A DNA stretch of 64,000 nucleotides from Prosopocoilus inquinatus (GCA_036172665.1 CM069872.1:42394101-42458100), one strand, 5' to 3'; counted from the stretch's first letter, positions 48,887 to 57,699 are shown. A program made the numbers and translations. The notes: generated from the letters alone by a model not told the origin.

Positions 48887-49086
48887 TTTTCTTTCTTTCT
48901 GCTTTGCGCAGCAATCTGCACGTTATTGTCTTATGGCATCACTATTCCAGACAATTTGCTTTGTTTGATAAGCTGGGTCATAATCTGGATAACACAAACA
49001 TTGATGACCCTGGTGGGATTCGAACCCACACGGATAAGTCGCCTAGGCTAGCCGCTGCGCCGCTGCGCCGCTCGCCTGCCCAATGA
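48887..49086 (-). mobile_element. tRNA-derived SINE, 200 bp, with target duplication
   Basis: On the minus strand the head reads GGGCAGGCGAGCGGCGCAGC, later CTTATCCGTGTGGGTTCGAATCCC-ACCAGG (B box GGTTCGAATCC), followed by a body (ATTATGACCCAGCTTATC). It ends in the purine tail GCAGAAAGAAAGAAAA. TAACCTC lies on both sides (48880-48886 and 49087-49093), a 7-bp target duplication. Head, body, A-rich tail and duplication together define a SINE. The GGCGCAGC stretch in the head is locally duplicated. The plus-strand frame reading DDPGGIRTHTDKS arises from the tRNA head and is not a gene. Confidence 0.85.
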
Positions 49087-49093
49087 TAACCTC

Positions 49094-51087
49094 AGTAATG
49101 ATAATAAATTTCCATTTTTTGCTTTTAACTATCTGGTACTTTCCCCAATTCCAGTTTTAGCTAATTCAGCAAGATAATAATGAATAGGGAAAATAAATCG
49201 GCCCACTTGTTCCGCGATTGTTTAGACTGTATTTGTTCCGCCCATAGTAATTTCTGCGAAGTGCGAATTTTCCATTTTCCTCTCACTCAATGACAATTTA
49301 AATGCATCGAAGTCGCGAAAAGAATAAAAAGTATATTCTGTGTAAAAAGCATCCAAACACTAAGTAGGCCAAATTCAATAATGAATATTCAAATTATTTT
49401 TTGTTCCCTCGCCAGAAAATAAGCCCTTGGCTTCGTCAACAGCTACCTTACATCCTGGAGCAAAAATCGTTTAATACTTTAAATCTCCTGCTGTAATTAT
49501 TATAATTATTTTAATTGTTCAGTGGAATTGGGAGTGCCAATCGGTTTCTTTTTTCCTCCAACGAAAATGATTGAGAACAGGAAACGCAAGAATCTCGCTT
49601 GCTGCATAGATTCGATCCCACGGCCTCGTTTCACTAAATGGAAGAACAGTTTTTCTTGTATGCACTAGGCGCCTGCAGGACTTACGTAAATCCATGGGCC
49701 GGCTCGTTATTGCATTGTGCAAATGACTTTCGCCTTGAAGAATCGCATTCGATACGCACTATTGACCAGATTGACCCATTTTTCGCGAGATGTGTGCGAT
49801 CTTAAGAAACGATAATTGAAGTTCCTTGTACTTCATGTTTTTATTTAAATTCGCATTAATGACCAAAAAACCCGTTGCGCGTGTAATGAAGCGAAAAAAT
49901 TATTTTCGATGGAGACGTTGTAAAAACAAATCGGAGAGAGTGTTTACTTTGAAAACTAAGTTTAGAGAGAATTCTCTTACGTCTTTGCGCTGTTGGTATT
50001 CTAACATCTTCACAGTGCATGATTCATTAAGTTTATGGCGCTGGCGCTTTGATGGAATTAATTTTCTAAGTACACTAAAAGTATGTTGGATGGTGCGAAA
50101 TATTTCTGCTGTAGGTGTGTGTGTGTGCTTGTGGATGGGTATAAGTATGCGAGAGAACCAGAGTTTCATTTGACGACCCACACGTCGGGCCGGAAGTAGG
50201 TGCGTTGCAAGCGCGCACTCGTCAACGAAACCGGGCAAAACGTAGTCTTCGCCTATCTGGAAAAGGCGTCTGGTTAGCAGAGCAAGTACTTCGTGGTATA
50301 AACAACTTATTTATAGCATTTGCAAGTGGCCATTGAGGCCTTCTATCGAGTAACTGGAGCTTTGAGGAGCAGATGCTGCATAGGCGGAGAGAGCTGTGAC
50401 GACATCGAGGTTACCGATGTTTCCTGCTAAGAAATTGTTACGTTCGGAGCGATCCAATGAAACAAACCATAATGTACTCGCGCACCTTGCGTTGCGTTAC
50501 GTTACGTTACCGTTTCCGTTGATTTTATCTGAGACGCTCGCCATTGTTGATTCAAATTTTATTGCGTGAATAGACCCAATGCGAAAGTGTGTGTGTGTGC
50601 CTGAAACTTTCTAAACACTTTCAGGCTAGCGCCGCCGTGTTTGGTATTACAAAATTCTTTTACAAATGTCATAGAAAGTTAAAATCCATTCAAGACAGTA
50701 CACAAAACGTGCTACCCGCAATAAATCTTCGTCCGGAGCAGGTGTTTTCATTATGTTTCTTCGTGAAATTATTTATTAATAAAGGGGCCTTTAGTTTTGG
50801 GAGTGGCGAAGAAAGTTCTGATTAAAACGTATAGTTTGATGCATTTTACTAAGTCGTTGTTTCACAGTTAAATTGCAATATGAGAAGATACAGCGGCATG
50901 TTTACAAAGTAATCGTAGGCTACGTTTATATCGAGGCAAGTAAGCCTCTGATTAACTTTAACCGTTGATTAATTCCTATAGAAACAAGTTCTCTATTGTA
51001 ACTACGGAATAAATCAACGATAACATAATTAGAGGTGAAAATAGCTGCCCTTAAACGGATTAAAATACGTCGATATAAGCACAAGTA
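49094..51087. other. Noncoding DNA with a CpG-rich stretch at 50150-50560
   Basis: 50150-50240 is rich in CpG (ACACGTCGGGCCGG, GCAAGCGCGCACTCG), and 50300-50313 contains TTATTTATAGC, a possible TATA box. This might be a promoter or 5' exon, but no start codon with a recognisable protein follows. A minus-strand string GTGGGATCGAATC near 49615 resembles a pol III B box and may mark a decayed SINE. Overlapping frames at 49826-50238 on both strands have no identifiable domain. Confidence 0.35.
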
Positions 51088-51183
51088 AGGGTGTCAACCA
51101 AAAATCCGGAAAATTTTTTTTCAACTGCATTTTTATTAAAATTTTGTGCAAATCGTTTTTGATTGCAGTGAGAATCTCGAGCA

Positions 51184-51232
51184 GCCTCTGGACAGCTGTT
51201 TCAGTTCTGCTTGGGGGTTCTTCAGCAGAGAC
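51184..51232 (-). ncRNA. Hammerhead ribozyme motif, helix II broken
   Basis: On the minus strand: GTCTCTG, CTGAAGA, AACCCCCAAGCAGAACT, GAAA, CAGCTGTC, CAGAGGC. The catalytic boxes CTGAAGA and GAAA, helix I (GTCTCTG with CAGAGGC) and the GUC site are all intact. Helix II has lost most pairs (AACCC opposite GAACT instead of AGCCC with GGGCT). Activity is probably much reduced. Confidence 0.75.
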
Positions 51233-51495
51233 GTAGCTCGACATTCCCACTGCAGACCAAAAACGACTTGCCCAATTTATTCGCAATTGCGATGTAAGAA
51301 TGATGAACATATAAAATGGCGACATCTTACTATCGCTTTTTGACCTGACATTGCAGTAGGATAGACAAATTGAAGCGGGATTTGCTCCTAATAAGTCCCT
51401 CATGCAAGGCGGCCATGCTTGCTGTCAAAGCATAATGAAAGTTTCTAGAGAAATTTTGTGCAAATCGTTTTTGATTGCAGTGAGAACCTCGAGCA

Positions 51496-51544
51496 GCCTC
51501 TGGACAGCTGTTTCAGCCCTGCTTGGGGCTTCTTCAGCAGAGAC
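51496..51544 (-). ncRNA. Type I hammerhead ribozyme, complete motif
   Basis: On the minus strand: helix I 5' strand GTCTCTG, box CTGAAGA, helix II AGCCC-CAAGCA-GGGCT, box GAAA, helix III as the palindrome ACAGCTGT, cleavage residue C, helix I 3' strand CAGAGGC. Helix I is 7 bp with one G-T wobble and continues beyond an internal loop (GTCGAGC with GCTCGAG). The cut is predicted between 51503 and 51502. Helix III has no loop, as in type I hammerheads that act as dimers (established for newt satellite and similar RNAs). All invariant core residues are present. Confidence 0.85.
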
Positions 51545-51702
51545 GTAGCTCGACATTCCCACTGCAGACCAAAAACGACTGCAATGTCAGGTCAAAAAGC
51601 GATAGTAAGATGTCGCTATTTTATATGTTCATCATTCTTACATCGCAATTGCGAATAAATTGGGCAAGTCGTTTTTGGTCTGCAGTGGGAATGTTGAGCT
51701 AC

Positions 51703-51751
51703 GTCTCTGCTGAAGAAGCCCCAAGCAGGGCTGAAACAGCTGTCCAGAGGC
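51703..51751 (+). ncRNA. Type I hammerhead ribozyme, complete motif
   Basis: Plus strand, in order: GTCTCTG (51703-51709), CTGAAGA (51710-51716), helix II AGCCC (51717-51721) with GGGCT (51728-51732), GAAA (51733-51736), palindromic helix III ACAGCTGT (51736-51743), C at 51744, then CAGAGGC (51745-51751) closing helix I. The cut is predicted after 51744. An outer extension pairs TTGAGC (51694-51699) with GCTCGA (51753-51758), and farther out GTTTTTGG..TGCAGTG pairs with the mirror sequence at 51765-51780, giving a long rod with the ribozyme at its tip. It lies in a 312-bp unit whose M' segment repeats on both sides. Confidence 0.88.
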
Positions 51752-52183
51752 TGCTCGAGGTTCTCGCTGCAATCAAAAGCGATTTGCACAAAATTTTTCT
51801 AAAATCTTTCATTATGCTTTGACGGCAAGCATGGCCGCCTTGCATGGGGGACTTATTAGAAGCAAATCCCGCTTCAATTTGTCCATCCTACTGCAATGTC
51901 AGGTCAAAAAGCGATAGTAAGATGTCGCTATTTTATATGTGCATTTTTATTATCTAAACAAAATATTTAATTAAGGCTTATAACAATTTATTTAATGTAA
52001 AATGGGGTGATCAGGACCATAATCCGCCGCTTGTCGCACTTAGGTATACACATGAGCCTTCAACGTGTCAAAGTGCCAAGAATTGAATTGGCGAAGTTTG
52101 CTTTTAATTCGGGTTTTCAATTCCTTCATAAACCTTCTGCTTAAGTTAATACCAAAAACGCTCGATTGGTCTCAATTGAGGTT

Positions 52184-52210
52184 CATTTGCTACATTTGCT
52201 ACATTTGCTA
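52184..52210 (-). repeat. 9-bp in-frame triplication in the transposase
   Basis: CATTTGCTA occurs three times in a row. On the coding strand this gives the repeated VAN between the second and third catalytic residues. It lengthens the catalytic spacing by six residues relative to a single unit. Confidence 0.9.
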
Positions 52211-52903
52211 CATTTTCTGCTCGCGGAATATATCTTATTTGATGCTGCTCATATACGGCTACGGTATTGTGCGCGTAGTATGCCGTAGCCATGTCCGACC
52301 AGAAGATGTAATTACCATAGTTGTGGTATTTTCGTAGAAATGGTACAAGCCTCTTACGGATACATTCCTTTGAATACACATTTTGATTAATACCTGAAGG
52401 GGCGATGAAGGGAGCAGACTTTCCTTTGCTGTTTATCGCTAGCGTGAAGAACTTATTGGAGAACTTAGCGTGCCTTTTATAAATAACTTCAGAATCGACT
52501 TCCACACCTTCTTTATAAAAGTAACTGTTATTTCCAGCAACATCGGTACCACCTAAAGTAAAGTAAGATTCATCACCCATTACTACAAAATTTTGATTTG
52601 ATGGCTCCAAATGCCCTTCGCGCAATTTACGCAGCAGACCTTTTTGACTTCTAAGTTGAGGTTCACTGTACATCGGAGCAGATTTTCTCTTCCTTATAAC
52701 TGCCTTATCTTCCTTTAATATTTTCCTGACGTACTCGTGAGATGTTTTAAATTTTCCTTCTAGTTTTCGATAAGACATTCCAAGTTTTCCAACGGCCTCT
52801 TGAACAAGTTGCTTTTTCTTCCTCTTGGGCATCTTTTTTGCTATCCTTCCACTTCCTTCGATTCTAGTAAGCACCTTTCCATTCTCTACCCGTTTAATAA
52901 TAT

Positions 52904-52944
52904 GTCAGGTCCAAAAGCGATAGTAAGATGTCGCTATTTTATCT
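52904..52944 (+). mobile_element. 41-bp truncated hammerhead retroposon with 12-bp target duplication
   Basis: The stub GTCAGGTCCAAAAGCGATAG...TAAGATGTCGCTATTTTATCT matches the last 41 bases of the 801-bp insertion (51899-51939) and of the 148-bp copy. It lies between perfect 12-bp repeats GTTTAATAATAT (52892-52903 and 52945-52956). Removing the stub and one repeat restores the transposase frame across the junction (SSIYDIIKRVENGK). It can fold as a small hairpin, GCGA with TCGC. The 53-bp net gain shifts the transposase frame. Confidence 0.88.
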
Positions 52945-53227
52945 GTTTAATAATATCGTATATACTACTTTGCGGTATTCCCATTGTTTTGAAATGATTC
53001 ACCCTTTCTCTCTATGCTTTTTATAAAATTTGCCAATGAATTGTCTGTGAGAATTCTCTTTTAACGTCTTCATCTTGTCACATACGCAAGTCAAAAACAC
53101 CGCAACGCTTGTTTTGACATTTGTTAAGTTGGCATAAATAAATCACGCAATTGTTTTGCCAAAGCTAACTGTATTCAGGAAATAGCTAAATGATAGAGGC
53201 ATTCCGGATTTTTAGTTGACACACCCT

Positions 53228-53541
53228 TACATTTAAATAGGTGGACTTAATTGAGAAAATCGAATTGTAAAAAGTGGTTGGAATAGACTTAACCAAGTCG
53301 ATTGATCAGGTGAATCTAACTTCGATATAAACGCTCGAAATTGTTTATGACCGGGGCAATAATTGCATTGTAGCTAAATTCATCTCGTTTTGTTTGGTGC
53401 ATTTTTTTAAGAGAATACTTGTTGTCACTTATAAAACACTTAAGATAACTAAGGGAAAACATAAACATTTTTTTTTTCCTTTTTATCCCCCTTTCTACTG
53501 AGGCGTTTTTTCTAAACTCACTTTTCGCAGGAGAGAAATAT
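53228..53541. other. AT-rich flank, nothing recognised
   Basis: Host DNA between the mariner element and the next inverted-repeat element. No gene is seen. Confidence 0.5.
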
Positions 53542-53542
53542 A

Positions 53543-53753
53543 TGTCTGCTTGCTATCTTGCACTAGTGCACATTCAGAGTATCTTCATCTCGTATTAATG
53601 GAAGAGGTTAGAACAAGACACAAACACTTTGAGTGTAATTAGTACAGGATAACAAACACACCTAAAGTATCTTCATCTCGTATTAATGTATGAGGTTAGA
53701 ACAAGACACAAATACTTTAGTGTACACTAGTGCAGGATAATAAACAGACCTTA
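53543..53753. mobile_element. Inverted-repeat element containing an 88-bp tandem duplication
   Basis: TGTCTGCTTGCTATCTTGCA-CTAGTGCAC at the left is opposed by GTACACTAGTGCAGGATAAT-AAACAGAC at the right. Between them, 53578-53665 and 53666-53753 are direct copies 88 bp apart, each with AGTATCTTCATCTCGTATTA and GAGGTTAGAACAAGACACAA. Those words resemble the hairpin repeats at 8148, 33188 and 43568 (AGAGTATCTCCATCT ... GTTAAAACAAGATGG), so this is probably a derivative of the same family. No target duplication was resolved. Confidence 0.6.
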
Positions 53754-53896
53754 TGAAATTAGGCGCAGTTGTCCAATGTAAACCATAAGGACAAATAATT
53801 TTTTTTAATCTTTAATTCTTCTGCTAGTTCCATCTAATTTTTAATTGGATTCGTTAAAATTTTGATTAAATGAAATTCGAAACTTGAGACCACTCA

Positions 53897-54477
53897 TATT
53901 GGAACCTCTTTAATCCGAATAATTCAATGTTAAGAGTCGTTCGTATTAGCAATTCATTCGAATTATTGGATAAACGTAAATGAGATGTTGAATTTGCGAA
54001 AACCATGTATGTAAACATTTTTTTTACTTCGGGATTTGCACTGATTTATGAAGTTTTTCTGTTTCAAGGACCTTTGTCCCTTATTCTTACGTATTTCATA
54101 ATATTTTGATTACTTTTTTTTACTATCGGGCAATGTTGTTTTACCCACTTTATATTCTAAAGCAAAATTGGAGTAACTTATACTCACTTCTTTTATTTTT
54201 CTTCAAAATCTCAGTTTTGTCTTTCAACTTTAATGTGAATGTTTTCTTTTTGACATCTTAATGCGGAAGGAGTTGGAATTATCCATACGTTACAATTAGC
54301 AGAGTGCGAGTGCAAGTAATACTTGTAATGAGGAAGAAGCAAGACGTTAAGCAAGTCAACAACTACTAGTAACGTTCGGATTATCGAGGTAGCGTTCGGA
54401 TTATCAGGTCACGATATCGGAGTTCGGATTAATTGATATACGAATTAAAGTGTATTCGGATTAGAGAGGTTCCACTG
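53897..54477. mobile_element. pogo/Tigger-like nonautonomous element, 581 bp
   Basis: The left end TTGGAACCTCTTTAATCCGA is opposed by TCGGATTAGAGAGGTTCCAC-TG at the right; both resemble the CAGTGGAACCTCT type. Near the right end the word GTTCGGATTA recurs three times (54374, 54394, 54422), with a related ATTCGGATTAG at 54454, in the same orientation; the left arm carries two related inverted words. These may be transposase-binding repeats. The flanking TA dinucleotides are decayed. Confidence 0.55.
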
Positions 54478-56003
54478 GATGTTGGCTTAAAATGTAATCT
54501 CTTGTATATGATTAAACACGATGGATCAGTGGAACTGAAAATCTTAAATATAAGCGAATTACATAGTTACAATGTAAACGCAGTCGTAAATGGATCATTT
54601 AAACGACAAAATCGTTTACTAGCATTTCTGAAACCGTAAGTAGTGTATTCTTTTCTTTAACTGGGATTTGATTGAAATCAGTGCGCGTACATAAAGATGT
54701 AGTACACTTTTTAAGTAAATAGTTTCAAAAACTTTAACTGGACACTGTTTGAATCAGAAGGAATACTCAACGTTTCACTATCGCTTGATAGCTACTGCTT
54801 TGTTTTGTGAAGTGCGAAATCGTGAACAGTGTCTTGCTAAAATGCATGAAAGGGTCCTCCTCTTAACTTTCGTGAAATAGCTTTGCCGCTTGCCGTCCAA
54901 GATCTCGTTGTCTTCTTAATCCAGATTGATTTGGTCGGCGTATAATAAAAAATAAACAATATTTAAACGTAAATTGTAAATTGATTGGAAATTATGTTAC
55001 ATTTTGCTTGGAGGGTATTTTTCCATGATTACGTTTTTCTACGTTTTGTGCTCACCTTAACTGCTATAACTTGGTATTTCTGCGAAACTTCACCAGAGGG
55101 TATTGAGTCTTAAGGATGAAGTTTGCATGTCGGTGGTGCATTTTAGTTACGGAGCAGTATACGTGTATTTTGATTAAAACAAAAATGTCAATTATTATGT
55201 GTTAAAGATTGCGTTACGATAAAAGAAAATACTTGTTGAGGTCTGTGATCGCACGACTGGTATGTCAAAAAACATAAAATCATTCAGGCAGGGCCAGTTT
55301 TCAGGAATCGGAATCGTAAGTCAAAAACGTGCTCAACCCATTTTTTAACGCCAGTATTTTTTAAATAAAAATTCGCGCCGGTATAACAACATGAATTTTC
55401 CGTATTGATTTATAAAGAGTCGGTGTTGGAGTCGGAATCAGGGTTGGAATCAGAATCGGAATCGGAGTCACAGTCGAAAATTTTACATACCGAGTAGCGA
55501 CTCAACAGGTCTGAAATAATCCACGAACTAAATTCTTCAATAAACGTCATGAATTTTGATTCCGACTGTACGTACTGACTTGTGAATTACTACCAGAGAT
55601 TAACATATTTGTAATAAAACGTAAAACATAAACGTGCAGTTGTAATTATTTTTTATTTAACGAGATTTTAATCACTTTTAATGCGATTTTTCAGAATGCA
55701 GATGCAAACAGGGGAAATATAGAAAACTTCATCATCATTCTGAAGTAATTTACGAAGTTCAGTTTTTTTCCTTTCCACATTAAAATGCGCATTTTGTTGC
55801 TGGAGGCTATTCGTTTATACGTGCATCTTTATTGATAGAGCACGTTTTACACGCTTATCTTACGTATTTTAACGTGATGTATGTATGCATGTATGAAGAG
55901 AGGTTAAAGAACTCGCATGTTAAAAAAAAAATTAAAGAAAACATGATTAATTATTAAACAATTGAAAAAAGACATTTTATAGCAACTACAAGAAGCACTG
56001 GTC
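54478..56003. other. AT-rich DNA with a hexanucleotide-like repeat
   Basis: 55419-55475 is a degenerate repeat of GGAATC/GGAGTC words (for example GTCGGAATCAGGGTTGGAAT). A frame at 54433-54639 ends in CCGTAAGTAG, which resembles a splice donor, but it overlaps the pogo-like element and has no acceptor. No gene is called. Confidence 0.45.
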
Positions 56004-56588
56004 GCCGTTCTCCATTTAATCTCATTTCATCCAAAATTGATTTGATTTTGAACTGAACTGATTTTAAAGCGAACAGAAAGTTTCTTAAACGAACAATATT
56101 TTGAAAATAAATGAACGTAACCTGACAATATGTCTGAAATCACATCAAACTGAATACTGATTGTAAAAACCAGCTTGATCAGTAGGGGATGAGGGAGGAG
56201 AAATTCAACCACTTCTTTATCACTGATCATCGCCAACAATCGCCAACTGAATAAGCGCAGATGAAATACAATCAGTGATTTTTAAGTGAATTCGAATCGA
56301 TTAGTATTCAAATATAGCCGTCCTCCATTTAAATTCATTTCATCCAAAATCAAACTGATCTGATTTCGAACTGAATTGATTTTAAAGCGAACAGAGAGTT
56401 TCTTAAAAACACATCAAACTGAATACTGATTGTAAAAGCCAACTTGGTCAATAGGGGGTGAGGGAGGAGGAATTCATTTACTTCTTTATCTGATCGCCAA
56501 CTGAATAACTGCAAATGAAATACAATCAGTAATTTTTAAGTGAATTTGAATCAATTAAAATTCAAATATGTTGTAAACGGAGAACGGC
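56004..56588. mobile_element. Element with a 313-bp tandem duplication and inverted GCCGTTCTCC ends
   Basis: GCCGTTCTCCATTTAA opens the element, and GGAGAACGGC closes it in inverted orientation. The unit from 56004 is repeated from 56317 (GCCGTCCTCCATTTAAAT); the second unit lacks about 54 bases corresponding to about 56092-56143. Shared words include CATCAAACTGAATACTGATT and AAATACAATCAGT. The inverted ends suggest a short DNA transposon whose interior duplicated. The family is unknown. Confidence 0.6.
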
Positions 56589-57699
56589 TAAGGATACATA
56601 CTTTAAAGTCAAAGCCACGTGATCAGTTATGCGTTTATTGTTGGATAACATTGTCTTCTACCATTGGCAACATTGTAAATGTGTAAAGCTGTATTACCCG
56701 TACAGATAAATCACTTGACTGTGATCATATCATAATACGATGTGCTTACTCTGTAGAAGAGAACTTTAAACGATTATGCCTGCTCAACTGAAGAAATTCT
56801 GAGCCGCCGCAGATGTTTAAAAAGTGAAGACAGCGTTGGGTTCTTGGGTTTCTCAAGGGAAGTTTATTAAGGGAAGAAAGTTGATTTAAAATTAAGTTTT
56901 TGAAAAAATCTTACTTAAGCCAGTCTGCTTACCTTACAGATACACAAGAGGTTTGTTTTGGTTCTTTGGTGGATAACCCTGAACCATCAGGATCATGCGC
57001 AAAACAAACGAAGCTTCGTTTTTTTTATATGTACATGCTCCTGACGTGTGTGATGATCAAATAGGCCCATAGTTACCTGCAGGTTTTATTTATTTATAAG
57101 ATCTCTAACTGGTATATTCTTTTACAACTCGATATCACTAGTTTGGGTCTGTCGTCTTCAATAATTGATTCTTGTCTCTTAACACCAGTAACTGACGTCC
57201 TCCTGTCAGATTTAACCTTCCTTACAGGACAATTGTCTACGGCGTACACAGTTCCTGGTAATTTATTTACTGAAGCAGTAGTTCCAAAACCCTTCATGTA
57301 TACGACTCTTATCGAGTTTGGTTTTATAGTGTAGTTAAATCAAATAATTTTCAATTACCTACAAATCTTCACCAATTTACTTAATTTCTCATAATTCAGA
57401 ATAATTAATTATGTTCATACTTATACTTCATCTATCGCCTGTTTCACTGAAACTTGAGAAACTGTTAAAATAGAATCTGGAAGGATCGCTTGAGAATCAA
57501 TTAGTGGCAGAGTCGCAAGTGTTATTACTTTTGTAATCAATTAGTACTACTTAGTGAATTCTGAAACGTTATTATGAAATTGTTAAAATCATTTTTGCGT
57601 CTTTGGGTTTGCTTGATTCAGCGCCGTCTATGATTGAAAATGATACTAAATTCTAAAATTGAAACCGCTACAATTAAATGTCAAAATGTCGGTTGATAA
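56589..57699. other. Noncoding or unassigned DNA
   Basis: It contains an unassigned minus-strand frame (57094-57297), listed separately, and a GCGCCGTCTATGA word at 57621 that resembles half of a CTCF-type site. Otherwise nothing is recognised. Confidence 0.4.
57094..57297 (-). CDS. Candidate small coding segment, unidentified
   Basis: 67 codons on the minus strand beginning MKGFGTTASVNKLPGTVYAV, rich in Lys, Arg, Ser and Asp and not low in complexity. It ends at a TAA directly followed by AATAAATAAAA, a possible polyadenylation signal. That layout would suit a terminal exon. Against it, I see no good acceptor just upstream, the opposite strand is open over the same stretch (57143-57334), and no family is recognised. 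Confidence 0.2.
   Translation of the reverse strand: MKGFGTTASVNKLPGTVYAVDNCPVRKVKSDRRTSVTGVKRQESIIEDDRPKLVISSCKRIYQLEIL

Larger units (their letters stand above)
51139..51939. mobile_element. Hammerhead retroposon (retrozyme-like), 801 bp, with 13-bp target duplication
   Basis: It is flanked by perfect 13-bp repeats TGCATTTTTATTA (51126-51138 and 51940-51952) inside the mariner element. The order is: hammerhead block antisense (51139-51268), linker M (to about 51357), linker Y (to about 51449), hammerhead block antisense (51450-51579), then on the plus strand M' (51580-51665), hammerhead block sense (51666-51795), Y' (51796-51890) and the start of M' (51891-51939). The plus half repeats with a period of 312 bp (51579 and 51891), so it is slightly more than one head-to-tail monomer. 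The minus half is likewise more than one monomer. The two meet head-to-head near 51580. Frames of 65-124 aa through it on both strands are by-products. Family: metazoan retrozyme or Penelope-type hammerhead element is inferred; no reverse transcriptase is present. Confidence 0.85.
52146..53073 (-). pseudogene. Tc1/mariner-type transposase, broken
   Basis: A likely start at 53073 gives MKTLKENSHRQFIGKFYKK, then a frameshift near 53000. The frame continues through a helix-turn-helix (MGIPQSSIYDIIKRVENGK), is cut by the 41-bp insertion at 52904-52944, and resumes in the 242-aa open frame ending at 52146. That frame holds a second DNA-binding part (GMSYRKLEGKFKTSHEYVRK) and the catalytic triad: D in VVMGDESYFTL, D in FWSDMATAYY and E in PQLRPIERFWY. 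It stops right after FWY; the expected C-terminal helix (LKQKVYEG) follows only after a stop, then shifts frame. The second D and the E are 43 residues apart, stretched by a VANVANVAN repeat. Defects: frameshift, insertion, premature stop. Function when intact: cut-and-paste transposition of its own element. Confidence 0.88.
51088..53227 (-). mobile_element. Tc1/mariner-type transposon, 2140 bp, inactive
   Basis: Left end AGGGTGTCAACCAAAAATCC and right end, read inwards, AGGGTGTGTCAACTAAAAAT. The termini match apart from a 2-bp GT insertion and one substitution, and both continue to CCGGA. TA flanks both sides (51086-51087 and 53228-53229). It encodes a broken transposase on the minus strand (53073-52146). 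It contains two later insertions of one hammerhead retroposon family: 801 bp at 51139-51939 and 41 bp at 52904-52944. Without them and their target duplications the element would be about 1.27 kb, a normal Tc1/mariner length. Confidence 0.9.

Noticed and set aside
48791..49086. Overlapping frames containing DDPGGIRTHTDKS and similar
   Set aside because: The peptide comes from the complement of a tRNA-derived SINE head (B box GGTTCGAATCC).
49000..49086. Functional tRNA gene on the minus strand
   Set aside because: It has a B box, but the A-box region is duplicated and cannot form a cloverleaf by eye. It is followed by a SINE body, A-rich tail and target duplication.
49826..50238. 115-aa and 112-aa frames on opposite strands
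   Set aside because: Mutually overlapping, no domain, no initiation context or homologue I recognise.
51029..51822. Open frames of 65-124 aa on both strands
   Set aside because: They run through the inverted hammerhead retroposon and share peptides only because the DNA is repeated. No domain is present, and RNA structure explains the conservation.
54433..54639. Exon ending at CCGTAAGT
   Set aside because: No acceptor upstream, overlap with a pogo-like element, and no recognisable peptide.
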